From Bacillota bacterium (GTDB lineage: Bacteria; Bacillota; Dethiobacteria; Dethiobacterales; Dethiobacteraceae), in assembly GCA_018725565.1 (NCBI GenBank), contig QLUR01000020.1, forward strand, positions 1 to 50,991: a stretch of DNA of 50,991 bases. The letters run 5' to 3'. Numbering within the stretch: position 1 is the stretch's first letter; each line of letters begins with the position of its first letter. Below, one piece after another: positions 26,088 to 33,785 of the stretch. The notes beneath the pieces were generated by a model, which ran no database searches, was not told where the DNA came from, and saw nothing but the letters and a program-made list of their open reading frames with translations. The translations under genes were made by a program, and so were the position numbers.

Positions 26088-26159
26088 TGCCATTTATGTT
26101 AAACTTTAGATAAATTTACCATCTGCTATTTTGTCTGTTCAGATCGATCAATTAACGAC

Positions 26160-26205
26160 AAAAAGCCCTTCTTAAAGGACTTTATTGTCGTGACAGCAGT
26201 TTTAA
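26160..26205 (-). repeat. terminator-bearing direct repeat, copy 2
   Basis: This 46-base element matches 23673-23719 almost exactly. The terminator stem lies 18-60 bases past the P-II gene stop. This copy has an additional outer dyad (ACGACA at 26155-26160 with TGTCGT at 26186-26191) absent from copy 1. Confidence 0.8.
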
Positions 26206-26222
26206 ACCAGATAAATGCCGGC

Positions 26223-26564
26223 CTACAGCGCTTTTTCCCCTTCTTCGCCGGTCCGGATGCGGATGACCTGAGCAACATTATCGAAGATAAATATTTTGCC
26301 ATCGCCAACTTCACCGGTCCGGGCGCTTTCCAGGATGACTCTCTTGATTTTTTCCACCTCGCTGTCTTTTACCAGCAGTTCCAGCTTGACTTTTGGCAAC
26401 AGGTCCACCTTATACCTCTCCCCGCGCCATTGCTGGATGATTCCCTTTTGCGTGCCATGCCCCTCTATTTCCGTAATCATCAGACCGTTGCAGCCAAGCT
26501 CAGTTAACGCCTGTTTCACTTCGGCCAGCTTTTCCGGACGAATGACGGCAGTAAGCAGTTTCAT
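26223..26564 (-). CDS. glnB: nitrogen regulatory protein P-II
   Basis: P-II signal protein, 113 aa, that reads ATP/ADP and 2-oxoglutarate and usually gates the adjacent ammonium channel. The T-loop holds Y51 (RGERYKVDLLPKVKLE). GEVGDGKIFIFDNVAQVIRIRTGE is the C-terminal nucleotide site, close to the standard signature but with FDN where many have PVE. It overlaps amt by four bases and is followed by an intrinsic terminator, so amt-glnB form one unit. Confidence 0.95.
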   Translation of the reverse strand: MKLLTAVIRPEKLAEVKQALTELGCNGLMITEIEGHGTQKGIIQQWRGERYKVDLLPKVKLELLVKDSEVEKIKRVILESARTGEVGDGKIFIFDNVAQVIRIRTGEEGEKAL

Positions 26565-27937
26565 AGCCGGACCCCTCCTTTATTTAACGCTTGGCTGGCT
26601 TGCTGCGGGACCGCTACGCCGCTCAGCACATTAAACGAGTAGGCGGGCTTGCGGGTCAAAAAGTCCGGATAAGCCTCATTCCCATGTTCGCCTCTGTCCA
26701 GACCTTCGATCTCCTCCCGCAGGCTGACTCTGATCCCCATCGTCATTTTAAGTGCCGCCCAAACCAGCAAGGCAGCCGAAAACACAAAGGCTCCCACCGA
26801 GACCACCCCCATTAACTGAGCAACCAGCAGTCCGGTTCCACCACCAAACAACAGCCCGTTGCCGGTAGCCACACCTGTCAGGCCATCCTGGGCAAAAAGA
26901 CCTACCGCCAATGTTCCAAAAATACCATTGACTAGGTGGACGGAAAGTGCTCCTACCGGGTCATCAATTTTCAGGCGGTCAAAGGCCACAACAGAGACAA
27001 CAACCAGAACACCGGCAATCAGCCCGATTAGCAGCGAACTGCCGACACTGACAAAGGCGCAGGCTGCTGTAATGGCTACCAGGCCGGCCAAGCCTCCATT
27101 TAATGTCATGCCAAGGTCTGGTTTGCCAAACAGTAGCCAGGAGGCGAGCGTAGTGCTGAGAACAGCTGCTGCGGCAGCGGTGTTTGTGGTAACGACTATG
27201 TGGGAGATAGCTTCCGGATTCGCCGCCATGGTAGAGCCGGGATTGAAACCGAACCAGCCAAACCAAAGCACTAATGTACCAAGTGTGGCCAAACTTAGAT
27301 TATGGCCGGGAATAGGGACTATTTTGCCGTTGGCCGTATATTTACCAAACCTCGGCCCCAAAAGCAGGACTCCGGCCAGTGCCGCCCAGCCGCCTACCGA
27401 ATGAACTACGGTTGAGCCGGCAAAATCAAACATCCCATTTTGATACAACCAGCCGCCGCCCCAGATCCAATGACCTACCACCGGGTAAATGAGCATGGTC
27501 AGGAAAAAGGAGAAGACAATAAAGGATTTGTATTTTATACGTTCGGCCACCGCTCCGGAGACGATGGTGGCAGCTGTCCCGGCAAAGACAAGCTGGAAGA
27601 AAAATTTGGCCATCAAAGGCACTCCGGCCCAGGAAAGGGCTGAATATACACCCTGGTAGGCGGCGCCGGTCGCCGGAGAGTTATCCGCCCCGCCCAGAAA
27701 AAAGAGTCCGTTTGTTCCAAAGATGGAGTTGCCGTCACCAAACATCAGGCCAAAGCCAAGGAACAGGAAACCCAATGAGGAAACAGCAAAAACAATAAAG
27801 TTTTTAGAGAGAATATTAACCGCGTTTTTGGCTCTGGCAAAACCTGATTCAACCATTGCAAAACCTAAATTCATAAAAAATACCAACATTGCCGCAATCA
27901 AAACCCAGATCGTATCCATTACCACTTTGGTCTCCAT
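26561..27937 (-). CDS. amt: ammonium transporter
   Basis: Amt/Rh-family ammonium channel, 458 aa with about eleven transmembrane helices. Hallmarks are FFMNLGFAMVESGFARAKNAVNIL, the FDFAGSTVVHSVGGWAAL-like segment (here reading FDFAGSTVVHSVGGW), and the second pore histidine in VHLVNGIFGTLAVG. The C-terminal tail that docks P-II is present. ATG at 27937 follows GGAGGG by seven bases. The in-frame sequence upstream contains an ATG-TAA start-stop pair behind a strong ribosome binding site. Confidence 0.95.
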   Translation of the reverse strand: METKVVMDTIWVLIAAMLVFFMNLGFAMVESGFARAKNAVNILSKNFIVFAVSSLGFLFLGFGLMFGDGNSIFGTNGLFFLGGADNSPATGAAYQGVYSALSWAGVPLMAKFFFQLVFAGTAATIVSGAVAERIKYKSFIVFSFFLTMLIYPVVGHWIWGGGWLYQNGMFDFAGSTVVHSVGGWAALAGVLLLGPRFGKYTANGKIVPIPGHNLSLATLGTLVLWFGWFGFNPGSTMAANPEAISHIVVTTNTAAAAAVLSTTLASWLLFGKPDLGMTLNGGLAGLVAITAACAFVSVGSSLLIGLIAGVLVVVSVVAFDRLKIDDPVGALSVHLVNGIFGTLAVGLFAQDGLTGVATGNGLLFGGGTGLLVAQLMGVVSVGAFVFSAALLVWAALKMTMGIRVSLREEIEGLDRGEHGNEAYPDFLTRKPAYSFNVLSGVAVPQQASQALNKGGVRL

Positions 27938-27985
27938 TTTTCTGCCCTCCGTTCTTTGTTTGGACTGCTCGCCGCGCAATTCTTT

Positions 27986-28007
27986 TTACATAGTTGCTCA
28001 CCTCCTC
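27986..28007 (-). promoter_or_regulatory. start-stop element (ATG-TAA) in the amt leader
   Basis: Minus-strand GAGGAGGTGA (28007-27998) is followed after six bases by ATG (27991-27989) and directly by TAA (27988-27986). The pair is in frame with amt, whose own ATG lies 49 bases further on. It looks like a ribosome-loading or decoy site. Confidence 0.5.
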
Positions 28008-28059
28008 AAATGTAGTAACGAAACCCCTGCCGAACCAGAAAATCCGCCGCACATAAAAA

Positions 28060-28094
28060 CGAGGAGGTCGGTCTTAACAGACCAGGCCTCCTCG
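28060..28094 (-). terminator. intrinsic terminator of glnA
   Basis: CGAGGAGGT and CCTCCTCG arms with an inner GGTCT/AGACC pairing form a long stem followed by TTTTTA on the minus strand. It lies 23 bases past the glnA stop and separates glnA from amt-glnB. Confidence 0.9.
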
Positions 28095-28117
28095 CCTGCA
28101 ATGAACGATTCGTTAAA

Positions 28118-29446
28118 TTAAAATTTAGCCAGATAGCGGTCGGTTTCCCATTGATGCACCGTCATTTCATACTCCCGGTATTCCTGGTGCTTGGCCTCCA
28201 AAAACCGCTGGCAGATATGCTCCCCCAAAGCATCCCGGATAACCTCACTGCCCGCCAGATTGTTCAGCGCTTGATTTAAATTGCCTGGCAGACTGGCGAT
28301 GCCCATAGCTGCTCTGTCTTCCGCCGTCAGACGATAAATATTTTTTTCAACCGGAGCAGGCGGTTGAATTTTATTCCTGATACCGTCCAGGCCCGCTTTT
28401 AGCATCACCGCCAAGGCCAAGTAAGGATTGCAGGACGGGTCGGGAGAGCGCACCTCAATCCTGGTGCCGACGCCCCGGCGCGCCGGAATACGAATCAGCG
28501 GAGAGCGGTTACGCTGCGACCAGGCCAGGTAAACCGGCGCTTCATAGCCAGGCACCAGGCGTTTATAAGAATTGACCGTGGGGTTGGTAATCGCCGTAAA
28601 GGCCGGCACATGCCTTAATATCCCGCCGATATAATGCAAGGCTGTCTCGCTAAGCTGATAGGGCGCGTGTTCGTCGTAAAAAATATTTTGGTTATCTTTA
28701 AAGAGTGATTGGTGGGTGTGCATGCCGGAACCGTTAATCCCGAAAATCGGCTTGGGCATAAAAGAAGCGTGCAGGCCGTGACGCTGGGCGATGGTGCGTA
28801 CCACGAACTTAAAAGTTACCAGCTTGTCGGCGGTGGCCAGCGCCTCGTCATACTTAAAATCAATCTCATGCTGCCCTTCCGCTACTTCATGATGGCTGGC
28901 CTCAATCTCAAACCCCATTTCCTGCAGCGTCATAACCATATCCCGCCGCGCATTTTCCCCCAGGTCCACGGGAGAAAGGTCAAAATAGCCGCCCTTGTCG
29001 TGGGTAATAGTGGTGGGCCGGCCGCTCTCATCGACGTGAAACAGGAAAAATTCGGCTTCGGGTCCGGCGTTCATCGTATAGCCCATTTCGCGCGCTTCCG
29101 TCAGCACCCGCTTAAGCGTGCAGCGCGGACAGCCGGCAAAAGGTTCACCGTCCGGCGTATACACGTCACAGATGAGGCGGGCGACGCTGCCGTCACGGGG
29201 ACGCCACGGGAAAACGGCAAAAGTGTCGGGGTCCGGTTTTAAGAACTGGTCGGATTCTTCAATCCGCACAAACCCTTCAATTGAAGAACCGTCAAACATC
29301 AGCTCCCCGTCAAGCGCTTTCTCCAGTTGGTCAACCGGAATGGCCACGTTTTTTAAAATGCCGAAAATGTCGGTAAACTGGAGGCGGATGAATTTAACAT
29401 TAGCCTCCTTAGCCAAAATGAGGACATCTTGTTTTGCGTAACCCAT
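28118..29446 (-). CDS. glnA: glutamine synthetase type I
   Basis: ATP-dependent synthesis of glutamine from glutamate and ammonium, 442 aa, the GSI-alpha size typical of Firmicutes and lacking the adenylylated tyrosine loop of GSI-beta. Motifs include [27 protein letters not shown], the ATP site [16 protein letters not shown], the glutamate-flap region [17 protein letters not shown] and [26 protein letters not shown]. The start is ATG after AAAGGAG. There is no room for a separate promoter between the upstream leader terminator (29481-29518) and the start, so expression should depend on read-through from the ANTAR gene promoter. Confidence 0.97.
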   Translation of the reverse strand: MGYAKQDVLILAKEANVKFIRLQFTDIFGILKNVAIPVDQLEKALDGELMFDGSSIEGFVRIEESDQFLKPDPDTFAVFPWRPRDGSVARLICDVYTPDGEPFAGCPRCTLKRVLTEAREMGYTMNAGPEAEFFLFHVDESGRPTTITHDKGGYFDLSPVDLGENARRDMVMTLQEMGFEIEASHHEVAEGQHEIDFKYDEALATADKLVTFKFVVRTIAQRHGLHASFMPKPIFGINGSGMHTHQSLFKDNQNIFYDEHAPYQLSETALHYIGGILRHVPAFTAITNPTVNSYKRLVPGYEAPVYLAWSQRNRSPLIRIPARRGVGTRIEVRSPDPSCNPYLALAVMLKAGLDGIRNKIQPPAPVEKNIYRLTAEDRAAMGIASLPGNLNQALNNLAGSEVIRDALGEHICQRFLEAKHQEYREYEMTVHQWETDRYLAKF

Positions 29447-29480
29447 TGTTTAACAACTCCTTTTCTAAAATAAACAAAAA

Positions 29481-29518
29481 GCACCCTTGGAAGAAAAAGA
29501 TTATTTCTTCCCGGGCAC
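29481..29518 (-). terminator. leader terminator/attenuator before glnA
   Basis: On the minus strand GTGCCC, GGAAGAAA, a short loop, TTTCTTCC and GGGTGC pair into a long stem (two G-T pairs and one internal loop) followed by TTTTTGTTTATTTT. It sits between the ANTAR stop and glnA. A small alternative hairpin, GGC-AATGGT-GCC (29525-29514), overlaps its 5' arm; the loop has A at 1 and G at 4. Confidence 0.75.
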
Positions 29519-29559
29519 CATTGCCTCCCGTATCTTCTTCAGTTGTACCTCCGGCTGCC

Positions 29560-30126
29560 CTACATCAGCCGGCTAAATTCGTGAGCGGTGATTATCGCCT
29601 CAGCAATGTTTTTCAGCGGCCTGCGTTTATTCATGCTTTGCTGTTGTATCATCCTGTAGGCATCTTGTTCTGAGCACCCGAGCGAATCCATCAGAAAACC
29701 CTTCGCCCTCTCCACAACTTTTCGTGTTTCCAGTGTTTCTTTCATTCTGGCCAGGTCGTCAGCTGCCTTCCGCAGTCTGCACATGCCCGCCGCCGCGAAT
29801 TCGACCGCTGTCAGCAATGCAGTCTCATTAACAGGTTTTTGAATCTGACCCGAGACAGTTGAACTTCGCCCCCTGCGGGGATATGCGCTTAACAGCACCA
29901 GAGCGATTTGCCCGTCCTCCTCCAGCAATTTAGCCGCAGCTATCCCCTGCCGGCTGTCAATGTCAACCACAGCAACATCAGGCTGCAACGCCTGAATCAG
30001 GCGGAGCACTCCCGTTCCGCTGCCGGCTTCTCCGACAACCAGACAGCCTGCCGTTGCCAGGATTGAGCCACTTTCTTTCCTGACGCCGGCGGAATCGGAG
30101 CTGATGAAAACTCTGACGCCGCTCAT
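29560..30126 (-). CDS. ANTAR-domain response regulator (antiterminator)
   Basis: Receiver-like plus ANTAR RNA-binding protein, 188 aa. The receiver part keeps a candidate phospho-acceptor in DVAVVDIDS, a serine in LLSAYP and the lysine in QIQKPVNE. The ANTAR domain, about residues 125-185, reads RKVVERAKGFLMDSLGCSEQDAYRMIQQQSM followed by KNIAEAII. ANTAR proteins bind paired hexaloop hairpins and prevent terminator formation; NitR-type members adjoin glnA in solventogenic clostridia. Here the gene is just upstream of glnA with terminators before itself and before glnA, which suits glutamine-dependent antitermination. The start is ATG after GGGGGGCGG. Confidence 0.9.
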   Translation of the reverse strand: MSGVRVFISSDSAGVRKESGSILATAGCLVVGEAGSGTGVLRLIQALQPDVAVVDIDSRQGIAAAKLLEEDGQIALVLLSAYPRRGRSSTVSGQIQKPVNETALLTAVEFAAAGMCRLRKAADDLARMKETLETRKVVERAKGFLMDSLGCSEQDAYRMIQQQSMNKRRPLKNIAEAIITAHEFSRLM

Positions 30127-30149
30127 AAGCCGCCCCCCTGTAAAAAAAA

Positions 30150-30185
30150 ACGCCTCCACGCAGAGAAAATCTCTGAATCAGGCGT
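30150..30185 (-). terminator. leader terminator of the ANTAR gene
   Basis: Minus-strand ACGCCT (30185-30180) and AGGCGT (30155-30150), with an inner CAGAG/CTCTG hairpin, are followed by nine Ts. It stands 24 bases before the ANTAR start codon, in the leader, so full-length transcription needs read-through. Confidence 0.8.
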
Positions 30186-30210
30186 CACTGCCCGGCACAA
30201 CATTGTACCA
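30179..30210 (-). promoter_or_regulatory. tandem hexaloop hairpins, predicted ANTAR binding site
   Basis: Hairpin P1 is TGGTAC-AATGTT-GTGCCG (30210-30193). Hairpin P2 is CGGGC-AGTGAC-GCCTG (30194-30179). Both have six-base loops with A at 1 and G at 4 and a C-G closing pair, and they adjoin directly. P2 shares bases 30185-30180 with the 5' arm of the leader terminator, so P2 and the terminator exclude each other. Confidence 0.7.
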
Positions 30211-30226
30211 TATGCCGTTGTTTTTT

Positions 30227-30255
30227 ATTATAAATCAGAGCAATACAGTTTGCAA
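30227..30255 (-). promoter_or_regulatory. sigma-A-type promoter of the ANTAR-glnA unit
   Basis: Minus-strand TTGCAA (30255-30250) and a perfect TATAAT (30232-30227) are 17 bases apart, placing the transcript start just before hairpin P1. Confidence 0.7.
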
Positions 30256-30322
30256 CAACTAATTTTAAAATAACGTTTCACCATATAAAATTTTTAGCAC
30301 AGAATTTTAGAAAACAGCATAT

Positions 30323-30352
30323 TTGACAGTTACATACTAATATAAGTATAAT
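30323..30352 (+). promoter_or_regulatory. sigma-A-type promoter of the AAA/DUF4143 gene
   Basis: A perfect TTGACA (30323-30328) and perfect TATAAT (30347-30352) are 18 bases apart in AT-rich DNA, about 36 bases before the start codon. Confidence 0.72.
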
Positions 30353-30387
30353 AAATGCAAATAAATATACAAAATTGATAGCAAAAG

Positions 30388-31704
30388 GTGGTTGTCAAGC
30401 TGGAGCGACTAGCAAATAAAGAGCTTTTAAACTGGAAAAAACGCAAGGACAGGAAACCATTAATCTTAAAAGGTGTCCGTCAATGCGGAAAAACTTTTCT
30501 GTTAAATGCGTTCGGACAGGAGAATTATGAAGATGTAGCATATTTTAACTTCGAAAATACCCCTGCGCTGGCCGAACGCTTTGAACCAAATCTCGACCCA
30601 GGAAGAATTCTGGCAGAGCTAGGGATTTTAATCGGCAAGAGGATTAAGCCAGGTTCGACGCTGATAATTTTTGACGAAGTCCAATTTTGCAGCAAGGCCT
30701 TGACATCCTTGAAATATTTTAACGAGCAACTTCCTGAATATCATATCGCTTGCGCCGGTTCACTGCTGGGCATTGCTTTGTCAGGTCCTTCATCTTTTCC
30801 GGTGGGCAAAGTAGATTTTCTGACACTTCGTCCCATGAGTTTTTATGAATTCATCCTCGCCAACAATGAGCAGATGTTGCTGGAGCATATAGAGCAGCAG
30901 AACAAGCCGGCGCCGCTGCCGCAAATATTTGCCGATAAACTCCTAACGCTGTTAAAAAACTATTATGTGACAGGCGGCATGCCGGAAGTTGTCGCCAAGT
31001 GGATTGAAAACAAGGATGTGGCTGAGGTTGAGAGGATACAGGGATTGATCCTAAACTCATTTGAATTGGATTTTGCGAAACATGCCCCGACAGCAGACTT
31101 TCCCAAGCTGTTATTGGTGTGGAAAAGCATTCCCGGTCAATTGGCCAAAGAAAATAGTAAATTTATTTATGGCCATGTAAAACCGGGAGCAAGAGCCAAA
31201 GACCTGGAAGACGCAATTCAGTGGCTGGTAAGCGCAGGCATGATCTTTAAAGTCCTGAAAATCGAAAAACCGGCCATACCTTTGTCGGCTTATTCCAACC
31301 ATAGCTTTTTTAAGATATATTTGGCTGACGTCGGCCTGCTCAGAAAAATGTCCGGGCTGCCCGCTGCAGCAATATATGAAGACTCGCTGCTGTACTCAGA
31401 ATTTAAAGGCGCTCTGACAGAAAATTATGTTTTAGCCGAGCTTGTTAACCTGCTTGGAGATGTCCCTTATTTTTGGAAATCGGGCAACACCGCGGAAGTT
31501 GATTTTGTTGCGCAGTTTAAGAATGCGATTATCCCCATTGAGGTGAAAGCTTCAACCAGCGTTAAATCACGCAGTTTAGGTGTTTACCGCGAAAAATACA
31601 AGCCCGGGATTGCCGTCAGAACCTCTATGCTGAACCTAAAAGAGGACGAAGGACTGTTAAGTCTGCCCCTTTACCTGCTTTGGGCAGCGGAAAAGTTATT
31701 GTAA
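30388..31704 (+). CDS. AAA-family ATPase with DUF4143 domain
   Basis: Cytoplasmic ATPase, 438 aa. Walker A is GVRQCGKTF near residue 30 and Walker B is TLIIFDEVQF near 95. A winged-helix middle part is followed by a C-terminal DUF4143 domain whose WKSGNTAEVDFVAQ ... IPIEVKAS resembles a PD-(D/E)XK nuclease core. These proteins are widespread, often horizontally moved, and of unknown function. Base composition is clearly more A+T-rich than the neighbours, it is on the opposite strand from nearly everything else, and its 3' end overlaps the fabH-like gene by 34 bases, all suggesting a later arrival. The start is GTG with only a weak ribosome binding site. Confidence 0.9.
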   Translation: MVVKLERLANKELLNWKKRKDRKPLILKGVRQCGKTFLLNAFGQENYEDVAYFNFENTPALAERFEPNLDPGRILAELGILIGKRIKPGSTLIIFDEVQFCSKALTSLKYFNEQLPEYHIACAGSLLGIALSGPSSFPVGKVDFLTLRPMSFYEFILANNEQMLLEHIEQQNKPAPLPQIFADKLLTLLKNYYVTGGMPEVVAKWIENKDVAEVERIQGLILNSFELDFAKHAPTADFPKLLLVWKSIPGQLAKENSKFIYGHVKPGARAKDLEDAIQWLVSAGMIFKVLKIEKPAIPLSAYSNHSFFKIYLADVGLLRKMSGLPAAAIYEDSLLYSEFKGALTENYVLAELVNLLGDVPYFWKSGNTAEVDFVAQFKNAIIPIEVKASTSVKSRSLGVYREKYKPGIAVRTSMLNLKEDEGLLSLPLYLLWAAEKLL

Positions 31705-32816
31705 TGTTCGTTTTGAAAGGGGCCTCCGGAACGCGGCCGCCGCATACCTTCTCTGACCAGCTCCAATCCGGTTTTTTCACATGGCGGCAGGTCTATGTCT
31801 GCAATGCTCACAGGAGTTGTCCGTTCCCCCCAGCGGAAAAGATGGGCACTGTAGGTCAGTCCTCCGCCAAAAGCCGGCAACAGAATATGCATGCCCGGTT
31901 TGACATATCCTTCCTCGATAGCCTCGACAAAGGCGACCGGCGTAGTCGCCGCGGACATATTACCGTACTTATGAATATTGATAAATACCCGCTCTCGCGA
32001 AATGCCGAGCCGTTTGATAACGGCATCTATGATACGCAGGTTGGCCTGGTGGGGCACAACCAGTTCTATTTGCTCCGTTGACAGGCCGGTGCGGGCAATA
32101 GTTTCTTCTGACGCCTCGATCATGCCCATAACCGCTTTTTTGAAAATCTCCTGTCCGAGAAAATCCCACCAGACTGTTCCCAGCAAAGTCCGGCCGTCAG
32201 CATACCGCAAGCCTATCCCGTTCACCCTTAGAATATCACGGGACTCGGCAAAGCAACCCAGCTTGTCCGCCAGCAACCCTTCGTCCTGATCAGTCCCCTG
32301 CAGGACAAAAGCAGCCGCCCCGTCACCAAACAGCACGGCAACGTCACGGTCTGTCCAATCCTGAAACGTGGTAATGACTTCGGCGCCAATCACAACGGCA
32401 GTTCGCACGGCCCCGGTCCGGATCATTGACGAAGCTACAGAAAGAGCGTACATCCCGCTGGTACAGGCCGTATTCAGGTCAAAGGAGGCTGCCTTTTTGT
32501 TATCGAGCAGCAACTGGATGCGGGAGGCCGTATTCGGTATCGCCTCATCGGCAGAGCAGCTTCCGAAAATAATCAGATCAACATCCGCCGCGTCAACCCC
32601 GGCAGCCGCCAGAGCACGAACAGTCGCCACATGCGCCAGGTCGCTCACCGGCACATGAGAAACACGACGCTCTTTCATTCCGGTACGGCTGACAATCCAT
32701 TCATCGGTTGTATCCAGAAAAGTAGACATATCGTCGTTTGTCAGTACTGCCGGCGGCATACACTTGCCCCAACCGGTAATTGTGGCAAATCTAGCCCCCG
32801 CTTCTTTTCCCGGCAA
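31671..32816 (-). CDS. beta-ketoacyl-ACP synthase III family protein (FabH-like)
   Basis: Thiolase-fold condensing enzyme of the KAS III family, 381 aa. The Cys-His-Asn set is present in DLNTACTSGMYAL, LVVPHQANLRI and INIHKYGNMSAAT. The normal protein ends near GGGLTYSAHLFRW; here about 50 further residues follow, the last of them encoded by DNA that is also the 3' end of the AAA/DUF4143 gene. The start is TTG at 32816, seven bases after GAGGG. No fatty-acid synthesis genes are adjacent, so fatty-acid initiation versus another acyl condensation cannot be decided. Confidence 0.85.
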   Translation of the reverse strand: MPGKEAGARFATITGWGKCMPPAVLTNDDMSTFLDTTDEWIVSRTGMKERRVSHVPVSDLAHVATVRALAAAGVDAADVDLIIFGSCSADEAIPNTASRIQLLLDNKKAASFDLNTACTSGMYALSVASSMIRTGAVRTAVVIGAEVITTFQDWTDRDVAVLFGDGAAAFVLQGTDQDEGLLADKLGCFAESRDILRVNGIGLRYADGRTLLGTVWWDFLGQEIFKKAVMGMIEASEETIARTGLSTEQIELVVPHQANLRIIDAVIKRLGISRERVFINIHKYGNMSAATTPVAFVEAIEEGYVKPGMHILLPAFGGGLTYSAHLFRWGERTTPVSIADIDLPPCEKTGLELVREGMRRPRSGGPFQNEHYNNFSAAQSR

Positions 32817-32863
32817 TGTTCATCCCTCATTCTATAAATATTATGCAACTGCTTAGGTCATTA

Positions 32864-33661
32864 TTAAAGAGGAATCTGGTATTCACAGGGGACTTTTGTT
32901 TGGCACTTGCCGCAAGAGCTGTACGGATAACCGAACTCTCTGTTAAGGTCCGCCAGGGGGTTTTGGTTACGTTGATAGTCGTAACAGACAGCTTTATCCT
33001 TGCCGTCCTCGGTGATGGCACCGGAAGGACAGCGCTTGATACAGGCGCCGCAATTACGGGTGTCAGTAAACTTACAGTTCTTGAAGGGATGGGCGTAGGG
33101 ACGGGCGGACGGGGCAAAGTAATGATCCGTAATGACACTGCCGAAGCGCCCGGCCATACCTTTGGGGGTGATAAGGCCACGGTTCAGACTAAAGGTGCCA
33201 AGCCCGGCGGCATAGGCCACATGGCGTTCGGACCAGTTGCTGGTAAAGCGTGTAAAGTCAGAAATAAAGTCAGCCTCAATAACTGGGGCTAAGGCGTTGG
33301 CGCCTGCGTTTTGCAGTTCGGCAATTATAAAGCGGCGCATTTTGTCGTTAAACTCTTCTCCCCTGAAGCGGCTGTGGAGCCACTCTGGGGAGGCTAAACC
33401 GGGAGTGCGGTTCGATGTACGCACATGCTCGCCAAAGGGGAGGAAGTAAGAGATAACTGTAACAGCACCGGGCAGCCATTCCAGCGGAGGGCGGAAGTGG
33501 CTGCCGACAATCTCGGTCTTGAATTCCAGAAACAAAGGATCGGCGGCGGAAGCAAGGCCGAGCAGCGGAGGGTCGAAGTAGCGGTATTCGCCGTTATGCG
33601 TATTGACCGGATCGTTTAAGACCAGCTCGGACATATTTTGTGTCAGGAGTTCCTTGTCCAC
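32864..33661 (-). CDS. QueG-like 4Fe-4S protein
   Basis: Iron-sulfur protein related to epoxyqueuosine reductase, 265 aa, shorter than QueG because the HEAT-repeat tail is missing. The family core AYAAGLGTFSLNRGLITPKG leads into a ferredoxin-type segment CGACIKRCPSGAI and a second cysteine group CGKCQTKVPCE. QueG uses cobalamin and two [4Fe-4S] clusters. This truncated type is common in anaerobes and its substrate is unknown, so a queuosine role is not claimed. The start is GTG after AAGGCGG. Confidence 0.75.
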   Translation of the reverse strand: MDKELLTQNMSELVLNDPVNTHNGEYRYFDPPLLGLASAADPLFLEFKTEIVGSHFRPPLEWLPGAVTVISYFLPFGEHVRTSNRTPGLASPEWLHSRFRGEEFNDKMRRFIIAELQNAGANALAPVIEADFISDFTRFTSNWSERHVAYAAGLGTFSLNRGLITPKGMAGRFGSVITDHYFAPSARPYAHPFKNCKFTDTRNCGACIKRCPSGAITEDGKDKAVCYDYQRNQNPLADLNREFGYPYSSCGKCQTKVPCEYQIPL

Positions 33662-33785
33662 GGTCTCACCGCCTTAAATTATTAACGGATAAAAATTCGG
33701 CCGCTTTGTTCGATTTTCCTGCCTTGCCCGGCAATCAATTCAAAATGTGCTGGGTTGTTAGCGTAAGCTTCACCATTCCCCCGGC

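Noticed and set aside
25794-26093. Alternative minus-strand frame overlapping the hypothetical gene
   Set aside because: It begins within or upstream of the predicted promoter and has no homology; the 25600-26040 frame follows the promoter better.
27849-28052. Minus-strand frame across the amt leader
   Set aside because: It overlaps amt out of frame and its start is too close to the ribosome binding site; a start-stop element explains the site better.
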